Shown one piece after another: positions 44,834 to 55,102 of a stretch of DNA of 64,000 nucleotides (positions are counted from its first letter, which is position 1; each line of letters starts with the position of its first letter). The notes under the pieces are model-generated. The model saw only the letters and a list, made by a program, of their open reading frames with translations. It was not told where the DNA came from and ran no database searches. The stretch is from Lunularia cruciata (Eukaryota > Streptophyta > Marchantiopsida > Lunulariales > Lunulariaceae): positions 25,498,517-25,562,516 of the forward strand of contig OX419755.1 of NCBI GenBank assembly GCA_948567375.1, in the 5' to 3' direction. Made by a program: the position numbers and the translations under genes.

Positions 44834-46100
44834 ATGGCAACATCAGTTTCAGTGTTCAATGGTGCAATTGCTTGGCATGGTGACTTGTTGGAGGGGAACG
44901 CCCATGTAGAGGATACTCCAATACCAGAGGAGATCTCTTGGATTTGGAGTATGAGTGGGATTGTTCCATCCACCTTGGATGTTCCATTGTGGAGTTCCAA
45001 GGAGGCATTGCAGCATCATGTAGATCAGTTGGTGCAACAAGCTTGGAGTGGCCCCTTTGTACCGTCAAGAGATGAGTTTGAGGATGAGCCTCTAGAGTCA
45101 ATTAATTTGACACCTCTAGATACCACACTCATTGGTTGGTAGTATCCAGTAGAGGGGATATGTCTATTGGAGTTGTTTGGTGGGATTAGCACCGGACTAG
45201 TTGTTGTATTACAAGTGGGTATATGAGTATAGAGGTACTTGTATGTAGAGAAAGATCTAGTCAAGTCTCTCTACATCATGTGGCATACTTGGCCTACCGG
45301 TATGCTTAGTTATTACCAATGTCAGCAATCAAAGGTTACCAGAAGGCCCTACCAACAAATATTTCCTTACCGGGGACGCATGATCTGGAGAGACATGGGC
45401 CTGTTCACTTGGTGATTTCTAGATAGCCATGTTAGGGACGTACACGTGCTGGCCAAGGTTTGGGTCTTCAGGATCCTTGTTCTAGTGTGTTTTGGGAGAT
45501 GTTATGGATACTACAACATCTCTAGGTTCATCAGTCTATTTCTCTAGCTTACCTTTTGGAGAACATTCCTTTGATGGGTGATTCTTGCACCAGAGTAGTG
45601 GCAAGTACACATCAGGTCCATTCTTGGATGGGACCTACTGTATTGTTAGATGTAGCCACAGTAGGATCATGAGCTCATCATCTTTGTCTTTGGTGGACAA
45701 ACCTCTTACCCAAAAAGGTTTTACAATGTGCTTATAATGGGATTTAGCGACTTGACCACATCCTTGTTGATGACATCTTGGATGTTGAGCGTCAATCTTA
45801 GATGGTGATAGTGGCTAATAGGTCACCTATGGCAATGGTGAACCTAGTTGGACAGCTTATAGCCGCATTTCTTACACTCATGAGTTTCGCAAGCTCTCAT
45901 GCTTATTTAGAAGGAGGACCTAGACTTACAATTAAAGCAGTTGGTGGAGCCCAATGCTAATGAGAGTGGTATTACCGTTGTTTGAGCAATGTCAGAGGCA
46001 TCCAATCATCAAGTGTTAGGTCAGCTATGGACATGAATTGTTTGACCTGGATTGTGAGCCTTGGCTTGGTAGAGTAGTGTAGGATGCGCTTGATAGGCAT
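44834..46100 (+). pseudogene. Cytosine-C5 DNA methyltransferase-like domain in a gypsy polyprotein
   Basis: The lead-in 44834-45142 is open (SINLTPLDTTLIGW at its end). After one stop, GICLLELFGGISTGLVVVLQ (45155-45214) fits methyltransferase motif I, the AdoMet-binding F-x-G-x-G type as in the DNMT3 group (LFDGIATG). In one frame from 45412, interrupted by stops, follow a Pro-Cys with GRTRAGQGLGLQDP (45427 on; motif IV, catalytic Cys position), LLENIPLMGD (about 45547-45576; motif VI E-N-V/I), and AHHLCLWWTNLLP (near 45670-45710; motif VIII region). AMDMNCLTW lies near 46027-46053 (motif IX/X region). At least six stops are present. Motif order and spacing support the call; the substrate is unknown. 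Confidence 0.65.
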
Positions 46101-46359
46101 CACCACTCAGACATTTGTGAGCTCTGTGCCTACCAAGATGATTCAAGCACATGTTGGAGGCAATGGACTAAGTGGCCATGGTATTCTTGGGACATAGCCA
46201 GTTGCTACTAGGGAGAGTGATCTACTTGGAGTCCATCCAAGTGAGCATGAGCTACTTGGATTACACCCTTGGTCCACTTGGGATGCAACTAGAGGACATG
46301 TGCAGCCAAAGTGGAGGGAGTTTTTCACACAGAGGTTGGGACCTCTAGTGATTGGGAGC
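46101..46359 (+). pseudogene. Polyprotein linker after the methyltransferase-like domain
   Basis: The reading LLGVHPSEHELLGLHPWSTW, then TRGHVQPKWREFFTQRLGPL, lies in one frame up to the gypsy C1 boundary. I do not recognise it; by position it should lead towards RT. Confidence 0.4.
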
Positions 46360-47046
46360 TGTGAGCCGGCATGTCTCTCACTCAAGATGAACCTCTGATG
46401 GCTATTATGGTAGTGCACCATGGACTAAGAAGGCAAGGAACCCCAACTCCATCATACTCCTCTAAGGCTACCACTCCAAGACTCAAGACATTGCTCACTA
46501 GAGAACTCAATGAGAGAGAGATAGTTGCAAATGAAAGAATGATAAGTACTTCCTCACCCCTTGTTTATATACTTGTGAAATAGTTGTGCACCAAAGTTAC
46601 TAATTACTAGAGTAACTCAAGTTACTAGGCTAAAAGTCAAGTAGAGTCAAAAAGTATAAAGGAATATCCATTTACATGGGCATATTCTAGTAAGCATGTG
46701 ATCTTATCTTGACCCAACCACTAAGTCAAGGATTCCTTCACATGGGCTATCCTTGGCCTATTGAAGAATCCGAAACAAAAAGGCTTGCAGGCCTAAAAGT
46801 TTTTAACTCTTTCCTCAAAGCCAAACACCTAGGAATAATACCAAGTCAACACACTAGAATCCAAAATAGTGGTGCTTATCTTTTCCACTTCCTCTAAAGT
46901 AAGGTCCCCTCTATCTTAGCTATGAATAAATTTAGCTATTCATGACTAATGTAGAACCATCCTTTATCTTTATATAAATAATATCTCTCAAGTACTTGTA
47001 ATACTAAGCTAAATATCACAATACCACACACATGCATAGTGTTACA
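46360..47046 (-). repeat. 3' LTR of gypsy C1 (687 bp)
   Basis: The minus strand starts TGTAACACTATGCATG at 47046 and ends GCCGGCTCACA at 46360. Purine-rich TTCGGGGGTAAA immediately precedes it (47047-47058), the polypurine tract. Confidence 0.9.
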
Positions 47047-47357
47047 TTTACCCCCGAATTAAGTTTTTACTTTGTCCTCAAAGTGAAGGTCTCTCTACCT
47101 TCTATGATACATCTTCAACTTATCATGGTTAATCCTATCAAAGTGTCTTCCTACCAACTCCTTGAGATCATAGGTGTAATTGCCCCACACCTTCTCCACT
47201 ATGAAAGGTCAAAGTACTTAGGCAAAAAACTTTTTTTGTACTCTCTTGAATCAAATAGAATTAGACAACATTACCCAATCATCTTCCTTGAAAGGCTCCA
47301 CCTTTTTCTTCCCTTGCCTCTTGCCATAGCTCTCCTTTTGTTTCCTTTGGGCTTGCT

Positions 47358-47960
47358 CTACTCAAACCATAGCAACTGCTCTTGCCTCTTCCAACTCCAT
47401 GAGTTGTTCCTTCCTTGACTTCTCTGCATCACTCCTTGTGCTTTCTTCAATCTCTTATGAATGCTTTGGAAGGTAGGAAGATCAAAGTGAATAGGTAGGG
47501 TAGAATCAATACCATATACCAATTGAAATGGAGAATATCCAGTGGAACTCTTCATGGTTGTCCTATACTCCCACAAAACCGCATGAATCTTCTTGTCCCA
47601 ATGATGTTTAGCCCCCTCCATTTCTGCATCTTTTGCCAACATCATGCACAAGGTCTGATTGGTTCTCTCTGCCAAGCCATTGAATTGGATTATAGGATGT
47701 AGTTACTCTATGTGTGATAGAGAAATGTCATAGCATGGTTGTAGTGATGGTTCCTATAAACTCTCCTCCTCTATCAGAAACCAACTCCAAAGGGTATCCA
47801 AATCTAGTGATAATACGTTCATAAAGAAATCTACCAACTTCATCTTCATTCTTGTCCCTCAATGGTCTAGCCTCAACCCACTTGATAATTTAATCAATAA
47901 CTACCACAATATACCAATTGTTCCTTAAGGTTCTATTGAGAGGACCTACAAAATCAATTC
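47358..47960 (-). pseudogene. Integrase C-terminal part of gypsy C1
   Basis: The piece 47675-47358 begins MAERTNQTLCMMLAKDAE, just after the third catalytic residue of the DDE core. It contains WEYRTTMKSSTGYSPFQLVY, the highly conserved integrase segment T-x-x-x-S-T-G-x-S-P-F-x-L-V-Y. Text between 47960 and 47700 holds the core with stops. Downstream (47340-47060) VWGNYTYDLKELVGRHF-like residues replace the chromodomain seen in elements B and D. Confidence 0.75.
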
Positions 47961-47967
47961 CCCACTT

Positions 47968-49234
47968 CTAAAAAGGTCCTAGCAATAGAATTGATCTAAG
48001 TGGTGGAGTGGATGTAGACTTTCTAGCAAAAGATTGACAAACATGATAAGTTTTGCAATAATCATGATAATCCTTGAAAATCCCTCTCCAATGGTAACCT
48101 ACATCTAGAATCTTGAAAACAGTCACCTTTCCTGCAAAGTGTCCTCCACATACTAAACCTTCATGAAACTTCTTTATGAGTAGGATAGACTCTTCTTTAC
48201 CCACTGCTCTTTGAAGTAGACCATCTGCTCCTTGGTGAAAAAGAATATCCTCCACCATTGTGTAAGGTCTAGATCTTGTTGCAAAGACCTTCCTCTCCCT
48301 AGCATGCATCCCTTCTGGATAGTTACCTCTTGTCACAAAATCTACAATCTCCTTGTACTCCATTGGAACCTCTTGAGTGATTGAGATTGTCATGAGCTTC
48401 TCATCCGAGGAGGAATCATCCACTAGTTCATCTCCATCGTGATTATAGGCCATAGATAACAAATCTGCATTTGCATGTTTCTTTTGTGGCCTATCTTCAA
48501 TAGTGTAGGCATACTTAGACAAGAGTATTATCCACCTTGCTAGTCTCTCTTCTACATTAGGCTTGTTGAAGATGTACTTCAAAGCCTTGTGATCTATGAC
48601 AATGGTGGCTTTCCCTCCAATCAAGTAGTGTCTAAACTTCTTGAGACCAAAGATCATTGCCAACCCTTCTCTCTCTATGACAGAGTAGGTCTTCTCTGCT
48701 AAGACCATCTGCCTACTAGCATAAACTATTGGATGATCATGCCCATCTTGGTCTAATTGAATAAGAGTGCATCCTATAGCTACATTAGAAGCATCAAAGT
48801 AGAGGATGAAAGGCTTACTCCAATCAGGTTTAGCAAGAATTGGAGCTACAACAAGGGATTGCTTGAGCTCCTCAAAAGCTTTGAGAGCCTCCTTATCTTC
48901 TAAAATCACCATGTAATCTACATCCTTCTTCATGTAGATGGTCAGTGCATAAGCCTTGGGAAATGAGAAGATGAACCTCCTATAGTACGTAACCATCCCC
49001 AAGAATTGGCATAACTTTGTCAAGCTTGAAGGGAATGGAAGGTCTGAGATTTTCCTCACCTTCTTAGGATCAATTGCTATTCCATACTTGGAGATGATGT
49101 GCACCAAAAGTAGACCTTCTTCACATCAAAAAATTCTTTTCTCTAGGTTGAGTGATGCATTTGCCTCATCTAAGCATTGCAAGACCTTGATTAGGTGTTC
49201 AAAGTGCTCCTCTTTGCTCCCATAGACACACAAG
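47968..49234 (-). pseudogene. RT end, RNase H and integrase start of gypsy C1
   Basis: This contains one of the longest open stretches in the window, 379 codons (49107-47968). It holds FPSSLTKLCQFLGMVTYYRR (RT thumb), then LYFDASNVAIGCTL (RNase H, first Asp), HPIVYASRQM, TYSVIEREGLAMIFGLKKFR, TIVIDHKALKYIFNK and DRPQKKHANADLLS. It ends in the integrase H2C2 region: HEGLVCGGHFAGKVTVFKIL and YCKTYHVCQ. Between 49234 and 49108 the reading CVYGSKEEHFEHL has one stop. Element D separates it from the RT start at 55843. Confidence 0.85.
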
Positions 49235-49975
49235 TGTAATACTCCGAGGACAAGAGAAGAGAGAAAACACAGATTGCACACTCAAACATTCGATGCCCCA
49301 AGGGAGCACCTTCTCTTTATTATATAGACAAAGAGGATCTCCTCCAAGGAAGCTCCACCATAGGATTAGGGACACAGATAGGTGACATGTCAGCAAGCTC
49401 CACCCTTGGATTACTTACTTGGATGGGTGACTTGTCTGGTCTAGGTCCTATCTGGTTGGTCAAACGAGCTTTGATCGGAGGGAATCTTTTAGGGAATCTT
49501 CTTGTAGGAATCTCAGAATCACATGAGTAAGGTACCGTTGGAAAGCTCTCAATGAGAAAAACCAAGGGGGAGGGAGGGCCAGCCTTTCCTCCATTGGGGG
49601 GGGGGGAATCTGCACATTTTTGAGGCCTAATCATCCGTTTAGGCCTCCGAAATTGCCTTCAAAGATTTTAGGCATATTTTGGTTCCTACTCTATTAGTAG
49701 AAGTCCTCTTTTGGTGATACCTCTTTCTGATCTGTTTAGTCCATCATGTGTAACATCCTTCCAGATGTTACCAAACCAATTCTCACCTTTAAATCATATG
49801 TCTAGCTATTGGTTCTAAGGTTCTCAAGTCTATTTCGGTTTCTGCCCTATTAGTAGAAGTACTCTTTTGGTGATACTTCTATCTGATCTATTTTGACCAT
49901 CATGTATAACATCATTCTAGATGTTACCAAACCGAATTTCACATCTAGATCATATGGCTAACCCTTGGTATTACA
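49235..49975 (-). repeat. 3' LTR of element D
   Basis: The minus strand starts TGTAATACCAAGGGTTAG at 49975 and ends CCTCGGAGTATTACA at 49235; a TATATAA-type box lies near 49319-49325. An 11-base G run (49596-49606) is longer than in the 5' LTR (9 bases). Confidence 0.95.
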
Positions 49976-49990
49976 TACCTCCCTCCTTTT
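49976..49990 (-). promoter_or_regulatory. Polypurine tract of element D
   Basis: AAAAGGAGGGAGGTA on the minus strand, immediately before the 3' LTR; primes plus-strand DNA synthesis in LTR elements. Confidence 0.85.
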
Positions 49991-50327
49991 AAGACGCAAC
50001 GTCCTTGTTGTGCAATTGTTGCTCAAATGCTTGCACCCACACCGGTGCATGTGCCAAATTGGCAGCGGGTTCCCAGGTTGCTTCATAGAGGGGGTAGCCT
50101 TTCCATTGTTCTTGATATTCCACCTGCGGATGGCGAGTACCACGCATGCACTTTTGGAGAATCCGCTCCACTTCATATTCCTCTGTGCCATCAATGACTG
50201 TCGGACAAGGTCTAATGTCCTGTGTGGAAGTACCTTGGCCTGATCGGGGAGCATATTTGCATAATAGGGAGACATGGAACACTGGATGGATCTTCATGTG
50301 GGGTGGTAGCTCAAGGTGATAGGCCAC
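49989..50327 (-). pseudogene. Integrase tail and chromodomain of element D
   Basis: This 112-codon stretch reads AYHLELPPHMKIHPVFHVSL, the usual link after the integrase GPY/F region. The chromodomain follows: EEYEVERILQKCMRG, QVEYQEQWKGYPLYEATWEP and AANL. The W-x-G-Y/W and A-T-W-E-P hallmarks are intact, with Tyr and Trp at cage-like positions. It ends in a stop at 49989, right beside the polypurine tract. In chromoviruses this domain directs integration to chromatin carrying particular histone methylation. Confidence 0.85.
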
Positions 50328-50417
50328 AGCGCCGATGCAACAAAGAATCGAGAAAGGCCCAATAAAACGAGGTCTGAGCTTACAAGATCCAACTAATGTG
50401 AGGTTGGTTATTGATAG

Positions 50418-51374
50418 TCACACTTGATCCCCAACATTCAACTCCATGTGCCTACAGTGTGCATGAGCATACTGCTTTTGTTGATTTTGCGCAATTTGTA
50501 ACCTGTGCTTGGCGCTCTCCACACCTTGTTGGATTCTAGAAACAAATGTGTTGACTGCATCAACCGTGGGAGTCACTGGACGGATCTTCATCAAGCTAGA
50601 AGGTGTGAAGGGATGCTCACCATACATGAGGAAGAACAGAGTGACCTGGGTGGAGGCATTCACTGAATTGTTGTAAGCGAATTCCACCAATGGTAGTAGG
50701 GTGTCCCACCTCTCTTGCTCTTCTAAGGGGAAGCCGCGTAAAATGTCTTCAATTGTGCGATTAGCCCACTCTGTTTGGCCATCTGTTTGTGGGTGGTAAG
50801 CTGTAGACATGGCCAACTTGGTTTTGAAGAAACCAAAGAGTGTTTGCCAAAACAAACTGGTGAATTGGGTGCCTCTATCGGTGATGAGTACTCTAGACAA
50901 GCCATGGTGAGCCAAGACTGCATCTAAGTATAGTTGAGCTAGTTGTGGAGCGGTCACCTCCTTGGTGGTAGAGCGTACATGAATCATTTTGTTGAGCCGG
51001 TCCACAAAGACCACAATAGAGTCAAACCTTGAGGTGGTCTTGGGTAATTCACAGACGAGATCCATACTCACTTGTTCCCAACGTTGGGTAGGAGTGGGGA
51101 GAGGTTGAAGGAGCCCTGCAGGAGCTTGATTAGAAGCTTTGTTTTGTTGACAAAGTAGGCAGCTACACACATAGTTCATCACGTCGTTGCTCATCTTGGG
51201 CCAATAGTAATGGCGCTTGACTGCCTCCAAGGTCTTGTCCACTCTGACATGAGCTGCAATGGCTGAATCATGACATTCCGCTAGAATGGTGGTGCGTAAT
51301 TCTGGGACATTTAGGATCCACAATCGGCCCTCCCAAAAGGTGAGTCCTTGGGTGCTGGTGACACCTTTGGACAA
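50418..51374 (-). pseudogene. Integrase of element D
   Basis: The 318-codon open stretch starts inside the zinc-binding domain (HDSAIAAHVRVDK; CSCLLCQQNK). The DDE triad sites are all present: Asp in SMDLVCELP, Asp in LITDRGTQFTS and Glu in QTDGQTEWANR. The core ends with SVNASTQVTLFFLMYGEHPF and the GPY/F region begins at ELNVGDQV before a stop. Only the separation from RNase H (stops at 51375 and 51546) and from the chromodomain breaks it. Confidence 0.9.
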
Positions 51375-51545
51375 TTGCGCTTCTAAAGTCTATGGATCAG
51401 TTTTTGTAGCAGCAAGAATCTCTTGCCAGAATTCAGGGTTAATCTTAACCTCTGCCACCAAGTTGTTGGCCATTGGCATGCGGGTAAATGCATCTGCAAG
51501 TTGCTTCTTACCTTCCACGTAGGTGATTGTCATGTTGAAGTGTTG

Positions 51546-52175
51546 TCACCACTCTGCCCACCAAATTTGGTGACGAGATAGATCCTTCTGCGTCTCGAGG
51601 TAGACTAGAGGTTTGTGGTCTGTTTCTACTACAAATGCCTTCTCGCTTAGGTAGTGCTTCCAATGCTTGGTTGCTAGAATGATGGCCAGCTCTTCTCGTT
51701 TTGTGGTGTGGTAGTTGCGCTCTGCCGGTAACAACTTTTGAGAGAAATATGCAATTGGATGCCATCCGTCATGCCACTCTTGTTGTAGGACTGCTCCTAT
51801 TGCTATGCCTGATGCATCCGTAGCCAACTTGATTGGACGTTTTGGGTCATACCACTTCAAGATTGGTGCATGTAGCAAGGTGGCCTTCAATTCTTGAAAG
51901 GCCAACTCTTGTGCAGTTCCCCATGACCACTTCTCCCCCTTGCCAAGTAGTGCCGTTAAAGGCTGTGCAACCTTGGAGAAATCCTTGACAAATCTACGAT
52001 AAAATCCCGTCAACCCCAAGAAGCTCTTAAGTTGAGTCTGATCTTCTGGGGCACTCCATTTTTGAATGACCTCTATTTTATCTGTCAATACTTGAATGCC
52101 ATCTGCACTTACTCTATGCCCTAAGTAGTCTACTTCAGACTTGCCAAACTCACACTTTGAGATTTTGGCGTACAA
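51546..52175 (-). pseudogene. RT thumb and RNase H of element D
   Basis: The 209-codon stretch contains [33 protein letters not shown], then RNase H residues [53 protein letters not shown] and [11 protein letters not shown]. The acidic residues of the RNase H site (Asp, Glu, Asp) are in place. One stop separates it from RT at 52182. Confidence 0.9.
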
Positions 52176-52181
52176 TTGATT

Positions 52182-52830
52182 CTATCTTAGAATCTGGAGG
52201 ACCTCTCGTAGATGTTGTTTGTGTTCTGTCATCGTGCTACTATATACTAATATATCATCCAAGAAGACGATAACAGACTTATCCAAGTATGGACAAAATA
52301 TGTCATTCATTAGGCTCATGAAAGTGGCAGGCGTATTGGTGAGGCCAAAAGGCATCACAAGATACTCAAAGTGGCCATACCTGGTTCGAAAGGTAGTTTT
52401 GTACACAACCTCCTCTGCAATTCGGATTTGATTGTAACCACTCCGCAAGTCCAATTTGGTGAAGTATCTCACTCCATGGAGTTGATCAAATAGGTCATCC
52501 ATGCAAGGTAAGGGGTATTTGTTCTTCACTATTTGCTGATTGAGACCCCGATAGTCAATGCACATACGCATTGTGCCATCCTTCTTCTTCACAAACAAGA
52601 CAGGGGCCCCATATGGTGATACACTAGGTTGGATGAACCCTTTCTGTATCATCTCCTCCTTTGAGTCTTACACTCCACCAACTCATGAGGTGATAGGCGA
52701 TATGGGGCCTTACAAGGAGGTGTCTTCCCGGGAGTGTCTCTATTTTGTGATCTACTCGCCTTTTAGGTGGTAATCCTGAGGGTAGATCATTGGGAAAGAC
52801 ATCTTGAAACTCATCCACCACATCCTTCAA
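52182..52830 (-). pseudogene. Reverse transcriptase of element D
   Basis: LKDVVDEFQDVFPNDLPSGL (52830-52760, pre-RT) leads, after a frame change, into 52652-52182. There [61 protein letters not shown] and [12 protein letters not shown] are the classical gypsy RT blocks. The catalytic Asp residues are intact; F-L-D-D replaces Y-x-D-D, as is usual in Ty3/gypsy. The RT copies element RNA to DNA. Confidence 0.9.
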
Positions 52831-52854
52831 TTTCTCAGGAATTTGTCCAATGAG

Positions 52855-53316
52855 TTATGCACTCTGGACTTCTCTTATTAGACCCATAAAACATCTATCG
52901 GTCTTACAGACAGTTGTCGTCCCTACAACATATAGAGGCAGTTTTTGCCTGAGTGATTTTTCTTTAACCCCAATGATTGACCATTGGTGGGTTCTCACTA
53001 CTTTCTTCCTCCAATCCACCATTGGGTTGTACTGCTCCATCCATGGCATGCCTAAAATTGCATCATAACGGGCTAACTGTATCACTCGCCACTCAATGGC
53101 TTCCTGATATTCTCCTACAGAGAGGGTTACTCGTCTAGGTAATGATTCAATCCTCTCTGTTTGCCCATTTGGTAACTCTACGTCTTCACTTCCATCTCTC
53201 TCTAGATCCATTCCCAAGCTTATTGCAACAGAGTGAGACAAGGAATTCTCTATTGCTCCCGGATCTATTAATATTCTCACTTGATTACCTTCTAGGATTC
53301 CATTCACGACAATCAA
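52855..53316 (-). pseudogene. Aspartic protease of element D
   Basis: The reading QVRILIDPGAIENSLSHSVA carries the active-site block as D-P-G-A; the usual Ser or Thr is replaced by Pro. It ends with LARYDAILGMPWMEQYNPMV, DW, the conserved closing segment. The 153-codon stretch is otherwise open. A stop at 52852 separates it from the pre-RT segment. Confidence 0.85.
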
Positions 53317-53411
53317 TTGTGAAGTTACCTTTCGGGATCTTTGCGCGTTATTCTTCTTCCTTCCCTCGCTTCTCTACTTCCTTATTGAGCCAGTAAGGCC
53401 GCGAGGTACAT

Positions 53412-54518
53412 TTATTGGCAATCTTCATTTTCCGAAGTGGTTTCTACCTCCTCCTCTTCAATGTGCCTCTCCATGTTGTTCAAAGATTGCCTGTATGAAG
53501 GCCGAGGGCCTCTAGGGAAACGAGTGCAACAATTGGTAGATATGTGCTTAATACGGCCACAATTGTAACAACGGTGTTGTTCTCCTTGAGTCCCTTCCCC
53601 TTGTGGGACTCCATCTCTTCGTTCTTCTACCCGTCCCCGCTCCCCTTGAAGCGGCCGTGCTCCTCGATCCCAAAATCGAAGGTTGCCCAATTCCATCGGT
53701 ACTGGTCCACCCATGTGTGGCATTTTTGCCCGATAATGTTGAGGTGGAACTAGTCCTTCACCTCCACCTAATGCTCTAGCTATTCTCTACGCACAAGCAA
53801 TAGCTTCAAATACCGTGCGAGGGTTTTGCACCATGACTTCTTGGCGAATCCGCTCTTTCAACCCTCATTTGAAATTGTCGAGAGCCTCTGCTGGACTCAT
53901 GTTGGTAATTGCGACTTGTAGATCCAGAAATGCCTCCACATACTCTTGTACGCTATTCTTCTGTTTCAATCCCCATAGTCGGGTTCGAGCCATCTGCACA
54001 GAATCCACCGATTGGAAATTCTTGAGCAGTCCTTCTTGCATTGTTGTCCATGTGACCTCCCTTCTCTCTGCCAGCATGGATTGTTCCCAAGCATCATACC
54101 ATGTGAGGGCTTTATCGGTCAAGTACCCACATGCAAACACGCCTGCAGCATGCTCTGTGATCTCTGTTGAGAACAATCAAAAATATCGATTCATTCTCAA
54201 GATCCAATTCTCCACTACTCCCATCATACGCTGCCCCTTGTAAGGCTCGATGTTGCAGGTCTTCTTCATCCAGAGTAGCAATGTGGCTTCATTGTTGATA
54301 GGGTTCGTAGGCACGGGTGCCTCTCCAAGTACTTTAGTCGCAGGTACTAGGTTTTGAGACGGCTCTTCTTCTTGCATGGCTTGATCGTTCCTAAGGATCT
54401 GCACTTGACTTTGTAATGTCTCCATGGTCATCTTAATCTCTCGAAATTCATTCAATGTCCCTTGCTTTCCTTGCACCAGCTCTTGCAACTGCGGATCCAT
54501 GGTTCCTACAACACCCAT
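53412..54518 (-). pseudogene. Gag of element D
   Basis: ATG at 54518 (MGVVGTMDPQLQELVQGK) fits as the gag start. GYLTDKALTWYDAWEQ, TWTTMQEGLLKNFQ and NSVQEYVEAFLDLQ are capsid-like. The knuckle CYNCGRIKHISTNC (Cx2Cx4Hx4C) is at about 53570-53530 after an Arg/Gly-rich stretch. Stops at about 54174, 53862 and 53790 interrupt it. Confidence 0.8.
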
Positions 54519-54532
54519 TGCTAACGTCTACT

Positions 54533-54736
54533 TCAATACATAGTCAATATAATCACTCTAGAAGGCGCATGAACTATCGGAACTACCATTGGGACCTCAA
54601 AAGCTATCACTCGTTGATAATACTCCTCACCAAAATTCCTAACCACAAAATCTCTAAACATCACTTTCGGCTTCACTACATAACGGATTTCTACTTGAGT
54701 GTTGAAAGGGAGAGGATTTGGGACATTCATATCCAT
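54533..54736 (-). pseudogene. Second leader ORF of element D (67 codons)
   Basis: It starts MDMNVPNPLPFNTQVEIRYV and contains FVVRNFGEEYYQRVI. It aligns residue by residue to the first leader ORF (FGAEFMDRVM) and less closely to the C1 leader ORF. It is open from ATG to stop and ends 14 bp before the gag ATG. The function is unknown. Confidence 0.55.
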
Positions 54737-54740
54737 ATTA

Positions 54741-54962
54741 TCATAATAGAATGTAGATCGTCAAATCCCCCTCTGTGTCATATATCACCACTGGTAGAAT
54801 CACCGGGTTTGGTGAGTTCATCACTCTGTCCATGAATTCCGCGCCAAAGTGATAAACTAGCAATACTCTCATCTGCTCACGCTGGATGTACATAACCTTG
54901 ATGTGGAATGGGTTTGAGAATGGAAAGCTAGGTGTGGGAAATTGTCCCCCCGGTGCATCCAT
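54741..54962 (-). pseudogene. First leader ORF of element D (73 codons)
   Basis: ATG at 54962; residues MYIQREQMRVLLVYHFGAEF then MDRVMN, and PVVIYD near the end. It is open throughout, lies between the primer-binding site and gag, and overlaps nothing. It shares the pattern (Y/F)-I-x-(Q/R)-x-x-M-R-x-x-L...G-x-E...P-V-V-x-Y with the C1 leader ORF (63233-63033). There is no signal peptide, membrane segment or known domain that I can see. Confidence 0.55.
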
Positions 54963-55089
54963 CCCATCCGCTCTCTAAAGTCCTTCCTAAGTCTAGCGAT
55001 TACTCTATGTTCTCCACCTCAAATTACTCAATTTCAGTAGTTCGTGCTATTCCAAGAGGGGTGATCCACTCTCTTGGACTAGAACACTC

Positions 55090-55101
55090 GCTCTGATACC
55101 A
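55090..55101 (-). promoter_or_regulatory. Primer-binding site of element D
   Basis: TGGTATCAGAGC on the minus strand, one base after the 5' LTR; exact complement of the initiator-Met tRNA 3' end as known for plant LTR elements. Confidence 0.95.
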
Positions 55102-55102
55102 T

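Larger units (their letters stand above)
40546..46359 (+). mobile_element. Ty3/gypsy element with gag, protease and DNA-methyltransferase-like domain
   Basis: Plus-strand coding text follows the order gag (42470-43570, with Cys/His boxes), protease (44198-44760) and a cytosine-C5-methyltransferase-like domain (45140-46085). RT, RNase H and integrase are absent. The sequence stops at the LTR of gypsy C1 (46360) and may resume at 63935. The first ~1.9 kb (40546-42430) is non-coding, with a hairpin at 40932-40984, and probably contains LTR or leader sequence whose ends I could not fix. Confidence 0.65.

Noticed and set aside
46143..46421. 92-codon minus-strand ORF crossing the gypsy C1 boundary
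   Set aside because: It spans the 46359/46360 junction between two elements and has no motif.
49596..49606. G-run as a G-quadruplex or assembly gap marker
   Set aside because: The same run, two bases shorter, is in the partner LTR; simple slippage in a G-rich LTR stretch explains it.
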